From the NCBI GenBank assembly GCA_964472275.1, contig CAYYJN010000037.1, positions 1 to 19,748 on the forward strand: a DNA stretch of 19,748 nt. The letters run 5' to 3'. Both the position numbers and the translations under genes were made by a program. Within the stretch, counting starts at the first letter, position 1, and the number at the start of each line of letters is the position of its first letter. Shown here in pieces: positions 1-7,636 of the stretch. The DNA is from JAFDVN01 sp964472275 (GTDB lineage: Bacteria > Acidobacteriota > Holophagae > Holophagales > Holophagaceae). The notes beneath the pieces were generated by a model, which saw only the letters and a list, made by a program, of their open reading frames with translations, was not told the DNA's origin and searched no databases.

Positions 1-60
1 GGAGTGGCGCGGCTTTCATCGTCTCACTCCCGAGTTTGCTTCCTAAGACCCAAAGCGATT
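1..60. other. Left edge, no gene recognised
   Basis: I see no supported gene here. The first six bases and bases 25-30 are complementary, but no tRNA-like cloverleaf or T-tract follows. The stretch is probably intergenic or the far end of a gene outside the window. Confidence 0.4.
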
Positions 61-144
61 ACGCGGAGTGAGGCGGAGTAGCGGAGGGCAGCGGAGAAAT
101 GGCTTTTCCTCCGCTGCCCTCCGCCTCTCCGTTGCCCTCCGCGT
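61..144. repeat. Palindromic interspersed repeat, copy 1 (REP-like)
   Basis: A perfect 15-bp inverted repeat lies at 82-96 and 109-123 around a 12-nt loop (CGGAGGGCAGCGGAG and its complement). Outer 8-bp arms at 61-68 (ACGCGGAG) and 137-144 (CTCCGCGT) are also perfectly complementary. The right half is built from imperfect decamers of the type CTCCGYTGCY. The same decamers and the same ends occur again at 5380-5547. The element lies just past the mutS2 stop codon. It has no T-tract on either strand, so it is not a textbook terminator, though such a hairpin could stabilise or end transcripts. Confidence 0.75.
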
Positions 145-150
145 GGTTAT

Positions 151-2556
151 TTACCGGAAGGTGATCAGCGTGGCGCCCGCTCCGCCTTGATTCTGTGGCG
201 CGTCTTCGATTCGTGAGATGCCGGGGTGGCCTTTGAGGGCGGCGCGGACGGCGGCTTTGAGTTTGCCGGTGCCGTGGCCGTGGACAATCCTCGCGAAGCG
301 CGCGCCGCCACCGATGCAGCGCTCGACGAAGCGGTAGACCTCGGCGTCCACTTCGTCCGAGGCGCGGCCGATGAGGTTCAGCTCGTCCTGGATGTCTTCG
401 GCTTCCACCTGGAGCCGCACCCGGCCCTTGGGGCGTTCGACCTCCTTCGCGCCGATGGGCGTCAGCTCGCTGAGGCGGCATTCCAGGCGGCGGCCGTTGG
501 GCGTGAGCAGGACGACGCGGTCCCCTTTCCGCTCGACGACGCGGCCTTCGACGCCGAGACCCTTGTGGCGGGCGTGGTCATCCACTTGAAGCTCGGCGGG
601 TTTGGCGGAGGCCTTGAGCGTTTTCGAAAGCGGCCCGAGCTCGGCGGCGGCCACCTGCGCAAGCGTCTTCACGCGCTCGTTGGCGTCGCTGCCGAGGCGG
701 TCGGGATTCGCGCCGGGCGCCTTGGCCTGCTGCTTGAGTTCCTTCACGAGGCGCTTGCCTTCGTGGTCCAGGAAGTCGAGGACGCGCTGCACGCGATCCT
801 GACCTTCGCGGGCGAAGCGTTCCTGGTCCTCGCGCAGCTTGGCTTCGCGCTGGGCGAGGATGTCCTTGTCGTGGTTGGCGCGGCGCAGCATCGTCTCCAG
901 GCGCTCGGATTCCTCCACGAGGCGCAGGCGTTCGGCCTCGAGCTCTTGCAGGAACTCGCGCCAGTCGCGCTCCCGCTCGCCGAGGGTCGCTTCCGCCTTT
1001 TCGAGGATGGGCTTCGGCAGCCCCAGCCGCGCGGCGATGGCGAGGGCGCGGCTCTGGCCCGGCTGGCCCACGAGGAGGCGGTAGGTGGGCGCGAGCCTTT
1101 CCTCATCGAATTGCACGGAGGCGTTCTGGAATTTCTGATGACGCAGCGCCCAGCGGCTGATGTCGCCGAGGTGCGTGGAGCAGAGCACCCAGGCGCCGCG
1201 CCGCGACAGCGAGTGCAGCACGGCGATGCCGAGGGCCGCGCCTTCTTTTGGATCGGTGCCCGTGCCCAGCTCGTCCAGCAGGACAAGGCCGCCTTCCTTG
1301 GCGTCATCGAGAATCGCCTTGAGATGGACGACATGGCTGCTGAAGGTGCTCAGCGAGCCGACCAAGGTCTGATGGTCGCCGATGTCCGCGTGCAAGCTTG
1401 GCAGCGGCGGGAAGGCCGTGCCCGCGGCGGCTGGCACAGCGAAGCCGCTGGCGGCGAGTGCCCAGACCAGGCCGACGGTCTTGAGGACGACGGTCTTGCC
1501 GCCGGTGTTGGAGCCGCTGACGACGAGGCCGGGGCGATCGGCCTCCATGACGAGGTTGAGCGGAACGACGGCGTGGGGTAGCGCGTTGAGGCCCAGGCCC
1601 TCGCGCACGGCGGGCAGGAGGAGCGGATGCTTCGCCTCCAGCAGGCAGAGGCGCGCGCCGCCGTCGGGCAGGAGGCCGCCGCACACCGCGCCCCAGCGCA
1701 GGCAGGCCAGGGCCGCGTCGGCTGAGGATTGCAATTCCCTCCACCGCACGAAGTCATTCACGCGGGACCGCAGCTCGGCAAGCAGCTCGCGCAGGAAGGC
1801 CTGCACGGCCTCGCGGTAGGCGGCGTCCGCCTCCACGAAGGCGTTGTTGAGGGGCACGGCCTCCATGGGTTCCATGAAGACCGTCGCGCCGCTGCCGCTG
1901 CGGTCCAGCACGAGGCCGCCGACGAGGCCGCGGCGGTCGGAGCGCACGGGCAGGCAGTAGCGGCCGTTGCGCTCGACGATGGAGAGTTCGTTGAAAGCTT
2001 CGGGCGCGGAGCGGAGCGTCTTCTGGAGTTTGGCTTGCACGGCTTGGAAGGCGGACGCTCGCTCGCGGTGCAGATCCGCGAGGCCAGGCACGCGCATGGG
2101 GTCCAAGTTGCCGTCGCCGTCGAAGGCCTTGGCGAGTGTGTCGGCGAGGGGCGAAGGGTCCGGGAGCAACTCCGCGTTCACGCGCAGGCGATCAATGCCG
2201 AGGTGCGTGCCTTCGGGCGCAGTCCGTTCAGCGGGCCAATCGAGCCCGGCCAGCGACGCGCGCAGCGTCGCCATCGCGCGCAGTCCATCGCGGAGTTGCC
2301 GCCAGTGGCTCGGCTCCAACCAGCCTGTGGGATGGAGGAGTTGATTCAGCGCCTCGTCCATGCCCTGCACCGGGAAGCGGCCCGGCTCCAGGCGCCATGC
2401 GGCGTCGAGCTCCACCTGGTGCAGGCGGCGCAGGCCCGCGCGACCGTCCCAGGGACCGGCGTCGGCGAGCAGCGCCCGTCCTCCGTCCGTCCGCGCGTAG
2501 GACGCGACGAGGGTGAGGACCGTTCCGAATTCGAGGGAAGTCAGTTCAGGATTCAT
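151..2556 (-). CDS. mutS2: MutS2 family ATPase with Smr domain
   Basis: MutS2 proteins are dimeric ABC-type ATPases. They have been linked to suppression of recombination and, in Bacillus, to splitting collided ribosomes through the C-terminal Smr domain. At 801 aa the length is close to the B. subtilis protein. Walker A GSNTGGKT is at residues 348-355 and Walker B LLDE with D428/E429, followed by the GTGTDP loop. A charged coiled coil spans roughly 520-630. A KOW-like stretch precedes the Smr domain (about 720-801) with HGHGTG at 759-764. The usual LDLRG motif reads LNLIG here (N727). The ATG at 2556 matches the family N-terminus (SLEF motif) but has no Shine-Dalgarno sequence. Only six bases separate it from the T-tract of the rpsU terminator. 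The family call is secure; the cellular role is not decided by the sequence. Confidence 0.97.
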   Translation of the reverse strand: MNPELTSLEFGTVLTLVASYARTDGGRALLADAGPWDGRAGLRRLHQVELDAAWRLEPGRFPVQGMDEALNQLLHPTGWLEPSHWRQLRDGLRAMATLRASLAGLDWPAERTAPEGTHLGIDRLRVNAELLPDPSPLADTLAKAFDGDGNLDPMRVPGLADLHRERASAFQAVQAKLQKTLRSAPEAFNELSIVERNGRYCLPVRSDRRGLVGGLVLDRSGSGATVFMEPMEAVPLNNAFVEADAAYREAVQAFLRELLAELRSRVNDFVRWRELQSSADAALACLRWGAVCGGLLPDGGARLCLLEAKHPLLLPAVREGLGLNALPHAVVPLNLVMEADRPGLVVSGSNTGGKTVVLKTVGLVWALAASGFAVPAAAGTAFPPLPSLHADIGDHQTLVGSLSTFSSHVVHLKAILDDAKEGGLVLLDELGTGTDPKEGAALGIAVLHSLSRRGAWVLCSTHLGDISRWALRHQKFQNASVQFDEERLAPTYRLLVGQPGQSRALAIAARLGLPKPILEKAEATLGERERDWREFLQELEAERLRLVEESERLETMLRRANHDKDILAQREAKLREDQERFAREGQDRVQRVLDFLDHEGKRLVKELKQQAKAPGANPDRLGSDANERVKTLAQVAAAELGPLSKTLKASAKPAELQVDDHARHKGLGVEGRVVERKGDRVVLLTPNGRRLECRLSELTPIGAKEVERPKGRVRLQVEAEDIQDELNLIGRASDEVDAEVYRFVERCIGGGARFARIVHGHGTGKLKAAVRAALKGHPGISRIEDAPQNQGGAGATLITFR

Positions 2557-2562
2557 GTGATG

Positions 2563-2588
2563 AAAAAGGCCCGCCGGAGCGGGCCTTC
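2563..2588 (-). terminator. Intrinsic terminator of rpsU
   Basis: Read on the minus strand, a 9-bp stem (AAGGCCCGC / GCGGGCCTT, 2579-2587 and 2566-2574) with a 4-nt loop runs into five T. It lies 21 bases past the rpsU stop and just before the mutS2 start codon, so it separates the two genes. Confidence 0.85.
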
Positions 2589-2608
2589 AAAATGGTTGTG
2601 CCTTTTGA

Positions 2609-2818
2609 TCAGGCGCCGAGGATGCGGCGTTCCTGGGCGAGGCGCTTCAGGGCCTTCTTGCGGGCGGCGAGCATCTTGCGCTTGCGCTTGGCGGAGGGCT
2701 TCTCGAAGTGCTGGCGCTTCTTCAGCTCACCGAGGATGCCGGACTTCTCGCACTTGCGCTTGAAGCGGCGCAGCGCGTTCTCGAAGGTCTCATCTTCTTT
2801 GACTTTGACGAGCGGCAT
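2609..2818 (-). CDS. rpsU: Small ribosomal subunit protein bS21
   Basis: bS21 is a small, very basic protein of the 30S platform, near the anti-Shine-Dalgarno end of 16S rRNA, and helps initiation. The 69-aa product begins MPLVKVKEDETFENALRRFK, the family signature, and ends in an Arg/Lys-rich helix. The ATG at 2818 is chosen although the frame stays open to 2920, because family members start at MPxVxV. A purine-rich GGGGGGAAA stretch lies just upstream as a ribosome binding site. The gene is followed by its own terminator and then mutS2, and is divergent from the kinase gene. Confidence 0.97.
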   Translation of the reverse strand: MPLVKVKEDETFENALRRFKRKCEKSGILGELKKRQHFEKPSAKRKRKMLAARKKALKRLAQERRILGA

Positions 2819-2929
2819 GGTTGGTTTCCCCCCCTTCTGCGTGGAATCGCCCGGGCGGAGCCCAGGCCGAAGGGAAAGGTTACCTCGGGAAGGGGGCATG
2901 ATCCAACGAAATTCTTGCAAGACGAGGCG

Positions 2930-2958
2930 TTGAGCGGCCTGCCCCCTCCGAGTATCCT
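2930..2958 (+). promoter_or_regulatory. Possible sigma-70 promoter of the kinase gene
   Basis: TTGAGC (2930-2935) and TATCCT (2953-2958) are separated by 17 bp and lie 28-57 bases before the kinase ATG. Each hexamer matches consensus at four of six positions. It is the best plus-strand candidate in the divergent rpsU-kinase gap; no start site is known. Confidence 0.4.
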
Positions 2959-2986
2959 GCTTTTTCCACGCCCTTTGGACACCCGC

Positions 2987-5047
2987 ATGGCGCCCCCCTA
3001 CCTGCTACTCGTGGACGGTGATCCCGTCCGGACCCCGGGTCTCCGCCGAGCCCTGGAGGCCGATGGCTGGGCGGTGGAGGCGGCCAAGGGGGATGAGCTT
3101 CCGCCCTTCATCCAGCAGGGTTGGAGGCCGGATCTGCTGGTGGTGGACCCGGAGCATGGGCCGGGCCGCTTCGACCTCGTCCACCTGCTGCGTCAGCGCG
3201 ATCCGCACCTGCCCATCCTGTTGATCACCGAGAGCGAGGCCCAGCGCAGCATTGGCCTTGGCGTCCAGGGCTTCCTGGAGCGCGCCCAGGCCGATGGGGA
3301 TCTCACCGCCTCCCTGCGCCGTTTCCGCCCGGATCGTCAGGGACGATTGGAATCGGAGGATCTCTTCGGCGATCTGCTGGAAGACCTGGAGGACGACGCC
3401 CCGGTGGAGCTGCGCACCACGCCGCCGACCTCGCTGCCAATCCCGACGCCGCCCACGCCGCTGCCCATCCCCGCCCGAGCCTCTGAAGAAGAACCCCTGC
3501 GCCCGCCGCCGCTGCTCAAGCCCGGGCAGGTGCCGAGCCAGATGGCCCAGGCCATCCCTCAAGCGACGCCGACCACCTCAGGCCAGATCCGCGCCCAACT
3601 CTCGCCTTCGGAATTGTCCCCGGCCCTGCCGCCGAGCGGTCCGATCTCGGGGCAGCAACCGGCCATCCGCAAGGATGAAATCACCCTCAGCGGCATCTCG
3701 GGCGTCCACGATCCCTTCGATTGGAACGACGACCAGGTGGAAGTACTCACGCCCACGCCCGACCCGGCGCTGCTGGTCGCCGAGCGCATGCCCGAAGCCC
3801 CGCCGCCTCCGCCTCCCACGGGCGCGGAGGAATACGGAAACTATTTCCTCGTGGAGAAGATCGCCGTCGGCGGCATGGCCGAACTCTTCAAGGCCCAGCA
3901 GCGCGGCGTGCAGGGCTTCCAGAAGATCGTCGCCATCAAGCGCATTCTGCCGCACCTCGTGGACAACGAGGACTTCGCCACGATGTTCATTGACGAGGCG
4001 AAGCTGGCGGCCCAGCTCACGCACCCGAACATCGTCCAGATCTTCGATCTGGGCAAGGCGGGCAGCTCCTACTACATCGCCATGGAGTATGTGAACGGCC
4101 GCGACCTCCGCACGCTGCTCCGCAAGGCGAAGGAATACGGCAAGCCCTTCCCGGAAGCCATCGCCGCCTTCGTCACGATGAAGGTCGCGTCGGCCCTCGA
4201 CTACGCCCACCGCAAGCGCGGCTTCGACGATCGCGAGCTGAAGCTCGTCCACCGCGATGTGAGCCCGCAGAATGTGCTCATCAGCACCGAGGGCGCGGTG
4301 AAGCTCGTGGATTTCGGCATCGCCAAGGCCGCGACGAAGGCGAGCCACACCGTGGCCGGCGCGCTCAAGGGCAAGCTCCTCTACATGAGCCCCGAGCAGG
4401 CCCTCGGCCAGCCGCTGGACAACCGCTCCGACCTCTACTCGCTGGGCCTCGTCCTCTTCGAGATGCTCACCGGCGAGCGCTGCTTCCAGGCGGATTCGGA
4501 GATGGGCGTGCTGGAGAAGGTCCGCATGGGCAAGATCGGCGACCTGCGCGCCATCAATCCCGAGATCTCCCCTGCCATGGCCGACATCGTGAACCGCGCG
4601 CTGCACAAGAGCGTGGAGCAGCGCTACGCCTCGGCCCGGCTCCTGGAGCGCGATCTCCGCGACCTGCTGATGAAGCGGGGCCACATCCCGGCGGAACACG
4701 ACATCGCCGAATACCTGGAGGCCGTGCTGCTCGGCCCCAAGGAGCGCGTCGAGGAAGTGGTCCGCAGCCGCTTCCCGCTTCCCGCGGCCCTGCCGCCGCC
4801 TCCGGCTCCCGTGCCGGGCGCGACCCAGGACGGCGTGCCGACCCTCTTCGGGCGCTCCATGCCGCCGACGCCGTCCCAGCCGCTTCCGCCCCTGCCGCCG
4901 CCGCCCCAGTCCGCGCTGGAGCCGCTGCCCGAAGCGCCCAAGATGGAGACTTCCAAGAACCTCCCGAGCTGGGCCCTGCTCGTCGTGCTGGCGGCCATCG
5001 TCGGCGTGGCCCTGCTGGCCTGGTACCTCTTCCCCGCCGCCCACTGA
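2987..5047 (+). CDS. Tail-anchored Ser/Thr protein kinase with N-terminal receiver-like domain
   Basis: This is a predicted Hanks-type kinase of 686 aa from the ATG at 2987; the frame opens earlier, but the upstream part overlaps rpsU antisense. Residues 1-115 look like a response-regulator receiver with D10, D12 and D54, while the usual switch lysine appears to be Arg in GFLER. Residues 125-280 are a Pro-rich, low-complexity linker. The kinase domain spans about 282-558: Gly loop VGGMAE, K318 in VAIKR, HRD with D424 (VHRDVSPQN), DFG with D442, and SPE in place of APE. A second Pro-rich stretch leads to one transmembrane helix at about 659-681, only a few residues from the C-terminus. There is therefore no extracytoplasmic sensor, and input probably comes through the receiver-like domain. 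All core catalytic residues are present, so activity is likely. Substrates are unknown. The 91-aa gene follows after 45 bp and may share the transcript. Confidence 0.93.
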   Translation: MAPPYLLLVDGDPVRTPGLRRALEADGWAVEAAKGDELPPFIQQGWRPDLLVVDPEHGPGRFDLVHLLRQRDPHLPILLITESEAQRSIGLGVQGFLERAQADGDLTASLRRFRPDRQGRLESEDLFGDLLEDLEDDAPVELRTTPPTSLPIPTPPTPLPIPARASEEEPLRPPPLLKPGQVPSQMAQAIPQATPTTSGQIRAQLSPSELSPALPPSGPISGQQPAIRKDEITLSGISGVHDPFDWNDDQVEVLTPTPDPALLVAERMPEAPPPPPPTGAEEYGNYFLVEKIAVGGMAELFKAQQRGVQGFQKIVAIKRILPHLVDNEDFATMFIDEAKLAAQLTHPNIVQIFDLGKAGSSYYIAMEYVNGRDLRTLLRKAKEYGKPFPEAIAAFVTMKVASALDYAHRKRGFDDRELKLVHRDVSPQNVLISTEGAVKLVDFGIAKAATKASHTVAGALKGKLLYMSPEQALGQPLDNRSDLYSLGLVLFEMLTGERCFQADSEMGVLEKVRMGKIGDLRAINPEISPAMADIVNRALHKSVEQRYASARLLERDLRDLLMKRGHIPAEHDIAEYLEAVLLGPKERVEEVVRSRFPLPAALPPPPAPVPGATQDGVPTLFGRSMPPTPSQPLPPLPPPPQSALEPLPEAPKMETSKNLPSWALLVVLAAIVGVALLAWYLFPAAH

Positions 5048-5092
5048 CCGGGCCGCGCTACACTCCACTCCAACAAACCTCCGAGGCGCCCC

Positions 5093-5368
5093 ATGGAACT
5101 CACCAAGGACCAGAAAGATTTCTACGAGACCACCCGCACCCGTTGCAAGGACGAGGTCACGCAGATCAACGGCACCATCAAGACCGAATACACGCGCCTC
5201 ACGCAGGAGATCAAGCGCGTGAACGAACTCATCCAGACCCTCGAAGGGCGCAAGCAGGTCATCGGCCAGATGTACGGCTCCGCCAGCGAGATGATCGGCC
5301 AGGACAACGACCTGGACCTCAGCAGCCCCATCGCCGAAGGCGGCGAGCTGGGCGACATTGATCTGTAA
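5093..5368 (+). CDS. Small coiled-coil protein, unknown function
   Basis: The 91-aa product matches no family I recognise. Residues 1-65 are rich in Lys, Glu, Arg, Thr and Gln with a heptad-like pattern, suggesting a long helix or coiled coil. The last 20 residues are acidic and end GELGDIDL. It has no signal peptide, membrane segment or cysteine pair apart from one Cys (residue 18). A GAGG ribosome binding site lies about 8 bases before the ATG. The gene follows the kinase by 45 bp with no terminator seen between, so co-transcription is plausible; with several Thr/Ser it could be a kinase partner or substrate, which is inference only. Confidence 0.7.
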   Translation: MELTKDQKDFYETTRTRCKDEVTQINGTIKTEYTRLTQEIKRVNELIQTLEGRKQVIGQMYGSASEMIGQDNDLDLSSPIAEGGELGDIDL

Positions 5369-5379
5369 TCAAGTCGCCC

Positions 5380-5547
5380 ACGCAGAGGGCAGCGGAGGGG
5401 CGGAGGGGAGCAGAGGCCAAAGCCATTGCTGGCAGGAGCTGTTCAAGAATGCAGTTCTGCGCTCTGACAAATAGACCTTCGGTGAACGCGGTCTAACGGA
5501 GAAGCTTTTCTCCGTTGCTCTCCGTTGCTCTCCGCTGCCCTCCGCGT
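5380..5547. repeat. Palindromic interspersed repeat, copy 2, with 18-bp inverted ends
   Basis: This fills most of the 207-bp gap between two convergent genes; no gene is seen in it. The ends at 5380-5397 (ACGCAGAGGGCAGCGGAG) and 5530-5547 are inverted repeats matching at 17 of 18 positions. Inside is a perfect 9-bp hairpin at 5495-5503/5508-5516 with loop GCTT, a 5-bp pair AGACC/GGTCT, and a tandem run of CTCCGTTGCT-type decamers at the right. The end sequence is shared with copy 1 (61-144). A short direct repeat AGTCGC occurs at 5372-5377 and 5548-5553, directly next to the right end but two bases from the left end. The structure resembles a REP/BIME or a small non-autonomous mobile element. 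Confidence 0.7.
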
Positions 5548-5575
5548 AGTCGCTGATTTCTTCGCGGTGGTGGGC

Positions 5576-5815
5576 CTACTTCCCCCGGAACAGCGGCGCG
5601 GCGCAGCGTTGGCAGTTCACGAGGTGGTGGGGGTTCTTCTCGCCGCAGTGGCTGCAGATCAACTTGCGCTTGCGCTGGCGCGTGATGAGGCGCAGGTAGA
5701 GCACGCCCGCCACCAGCGCGAGCAGCGCCATCTTCATGCCGCCGGAGATCACATAGCCGCGCTTCGTCGGCGGCTTGGCCGGTTGCTCCTGGAGTTGAAG
5801 CGAAGGCTGGGCCAT
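5576..5815 (-). CDS. Small membrane protein with C-terminal zinc ribbon
   Basis: The 79-aa product has a hydrophobic segment at about residues 21-45, a very basic stretch (RQRKRK), and four cysteines in CxxC pairs (C54/C57 and C68/C71) that should bind one zinc ion as a zinc ribbon. The ribbon probably faces the cytoplasm by the positive-inside rule. The start ATG lies three bases after the lepA stop (TAA GCC ATG), so it is very likely translated by coupling to lepA. No function is known to me; zinc ribbons of this kind often contact RNA or proteins. The arrangement suggests a role near translation or the membrane, as inference. Confidence 0.8.
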   Translation of the reverse strand: MAQPSLQLQEQPAKPPTKRGYVISGGMKMALLALVAGVLYLRLITRQRKRKLICSHCGEKNPHHLVNCQRCAAPLFRGK

Positions 5816-5818
5816 GGC

Positions 5819-7636
5819 TTAGCTGTCCACCTTGAGGATGGCGAGGAAGGCCTCTTGCGGGATCTCTACGCTTCCGATGGCCTTCATCCGCTTTTTGCCT
5901 TCCTTCTGCTTGTTCAGGAGCTTCTTCTTGCGGCTGATGTCGCCGCCGTAGCACTTGGCGAGCACATCCTTGCGGCGGGCCTTCACATTGGTGCGGGCGA
6001 TGATCTTGGCGCCGATGGCGGCCTGGATGGCCACATCGAACATCTGCTGGGGGATCACATCCTTCATCTTGCCGCAGAGGGCGTGGCCCAGCGTCGTGCT
6101 CTTGGCCCGGTGGACGAGGATGGAAAGCGCGTCCACCGCCTCGCCGTTCACGAGGATGTCCATCTTCACGAGGTCGGACTCCACATAGTGCTTCATGTGG
6201 TAGTCGAAGCTGGCGTAGCCCTTGGAGATGCTCTTCAGCTTGTCGTAGAAGTCGAGGACGACCTCGTTGAGCGGCAGCTCGTAGACGAGCATCACGCGGT
6301 CCTGGCTCACGAACTCCAGCTTCTGCTGGATGCCGCGCCGCTCCTCGCAGAGCTTGAGCAGGCCGCCCACGAAGTCCGAGCGGGTGAGGATCGTGGCCTC
6401 GATGATGGGCTCCTCGATGCGCGCGATCTTGTTCAGCACCGGCAGCTTCGACGGATTGTCCACATCCACCTCGGACTCATCCGTGAGGTAGACCTTGTAG
6501 CGCACCGAAGGCGCCGTCGTGATGAGATCCAGATCGAATTCGCGCTCCAAGCGCTCCTGGACGATCTCCATGTGGAGCAGGCCGAGGAAGCCGCAGCGGA
6601 AGCCGAAGCCCAGCGCCGTGGAGGTCTCGGGCTCGAAGGTGAAGCTGCTGTCGTTGAGGCGCAGCTTCTCCATGGCGTTGCGCAGATCCTCGAAATCGTC
6701 GCTGCTCGTCGGGAAGATGCCCGCGAAGACGACGGGCTGGATCTCCTTGAAGCCCTTCAGCATCTCGGTGGCGGGCTTGGTCGCGTGGGTGAGCGCGTGG
6801 GTGATGGTGTCGCCCACCTTCACATCCGCGAGCTGCTTGATGCTCGCGACGAGGTAGCCCACCTCGCCCACGGAGAGCTGGGACTGCTTGCTCATCTTCG
6901 GGTCGAAGACGCCGACCTCGTCCACGCGGTATTCGGCGCCGTTGCTCATGAAGCGGATCTGCTCGCCCTGCTTGATCGTGCCGTTGACGATGCGGATGAG
7001 GCTCACGATGCCCCGGTAGGCGTCGTAGTAGCAGTCGAAGATGAGCGCCTGCAGCGGCGCGGCGGCGTCGCCCTGGGGCGCGGGGATGCACTCGACGATG
7101 CGCTCCAGCACCGCTTCGCAGTTCTGGCCGGTCTTGGCGCTGACATTGACGCTGTGGGCCGTGTCCACGAGGCCGATGACGGTGTCAATCTGGTGCAGCA
7201 CCTTCTCGGGGTCGCTGCTGGGCAGGTCGGTCTTGTTGAGGACGGGGAAGACCTCCAGGCCGTTCTCCAGGGCCAGGTAGGTGTTGGCCAGGGTCTGGGC
7301 CTCGACGCCTTGCGTTGAATCCACGACGAGGATCGCGCCTTCGCAGGCGGCGAGGCTGCGACTCACCTCGTAGGTGAAGTCCACATGGCCCGGCGTGTCA
7401 ATGAGGTTCAGGGTGTAGGTCTGGCCATCCTGGGCCTTGTACTTGCAGGTGACGGCGTGGGCCTTGATGGTGATGCCGCGCTCCCGCTCCAGATCCATGT
7501 CGTCCAGGATCTGGGCCTGCATGTCCCGCTGGGCCACGGTCTTGGTCAACTCCAGCAGGCGGTCCGCCAGCGTGGATTTGCCGTGGTCAATGTGGGCGAC
7601 GATCGAGAAATTGCGGATGAGCTTGGGGTCGGTCAA
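5819..7636 (-). CDS. lepA: Elongation factor 4 (LepA), ribosome GTPase
   Basis: LepA/EF4 is an EF-G-like GTPase acting on the ribosome, with proposed roles in back-translocation, initiation and 30S maturation. The 605-aa length is close to E. coli LepA. GTPase motifs are intact: AHIDHGKS at 14-21, RGIT at 53-56, DTPGH at 80-84, NKTD at 134-137. The LepA-specific C-terminal domain ends in the conserved Lys-rich segment (GGDISRKKKLLNKQKEGKKR) and the usual SVEIPQEAF region. The start codon is TTG at 7636, supported by TAGGAG eight bases upstream, by the conserved N-terminus, and by the absence of a nearby in-frame ATG. The stop is followed after three bases by the zinc-ribbon gene. It is divergent from the response regulator gene. 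Confidence 0.98.
   Translation of the reverse strand: MTDPKLIRNFSIVAHIDHGKSTLADRLLELTKTVAQRDMQAQILDDMDLERERGITIKAHAVTCKYKAQDGQTYTLNLIDTPGHVDFTYEVSRSLAACEGAILVVDSTQGVEAQTLANTYLALENGLEVFPVLNKTDLPSSDPEKVLHQIDTVIGLVDTAHSVNVSAKTGQNCEAVLERIVECIPAPQGDAAAPLQALIFDCYYDAYRGIVSLIRIVNGTIKQGEQIRFMSNGAEYRVDEVGVFDPKMSKQSQLSVGEVGYLVASIKQLADVKVGDTITHALTHATKPATEMLKGFKEIQPVVFAGIFPTSSDDFEDLRNAMEKLRLNDSSFTFEPETSTALGFGFRCGFLGLLHMEIVQERLEREFDLDLITTAPSVRYKVYLTDESEVDVDNPSKLPVLNKIARIEEPIIEATILTRSDFVGGLLKLCEERRGIQQKLEFVSQDRVMLVYELPLNEVVLDFYDKLKSISKGYASFDYHMKHYVESDLVKMDILVNGEAVDALSILVHRAKSTTLGHALCGKMKDVIPQQMFDVAIQAAIGAKIIARTNVKARRKDVLAKCYGGDISRKKKLLNKQKEGKKRMKAIGSVEIPQEAFLAILKVDS

Noticed and set aside
1..30. Complementary 6-bp ends (GGAGTG / CACTCC) as a tRNA end or terminator
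   Set aside because: No cloverleaf, no CCA context and no T-tract; cut by the window edge.
226..1581. 451-aa plus-strand open frame antisense to mutS2
   Set aside because: It is low-complexity Ala/Gly/Arg/Glu sequence without motifs, a mirror of the GC3-rich mutS2 codons.
3578..5068. 496-aa minus-strand open frame antisense to the kinase
   Set aside because: No family pattern, His/Arg/Gly-rich, and the opposite strand holds an intact kinase domain.
5510..5547. Tandem CTCCGTTGCT-type decamers as a CRISPR or VNTR array
   Set aside because: Units are only 10 bp with no spacers and just three to four copies; better explained as part of the palindromic element.
5372..5553. AGTCGC direct repeat as a certain target-site duplication
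   Set aside because: Only six bases, and two bases separate the left copy from the element end; kept as a weak hint only.
5525..7318. 597-aa plus-strand open frame antisense to lepA
   Set aside because: Repetitive His/Ala/Glu/Leu composition typical of a shadow; lepA is unmistakable on the other strand.
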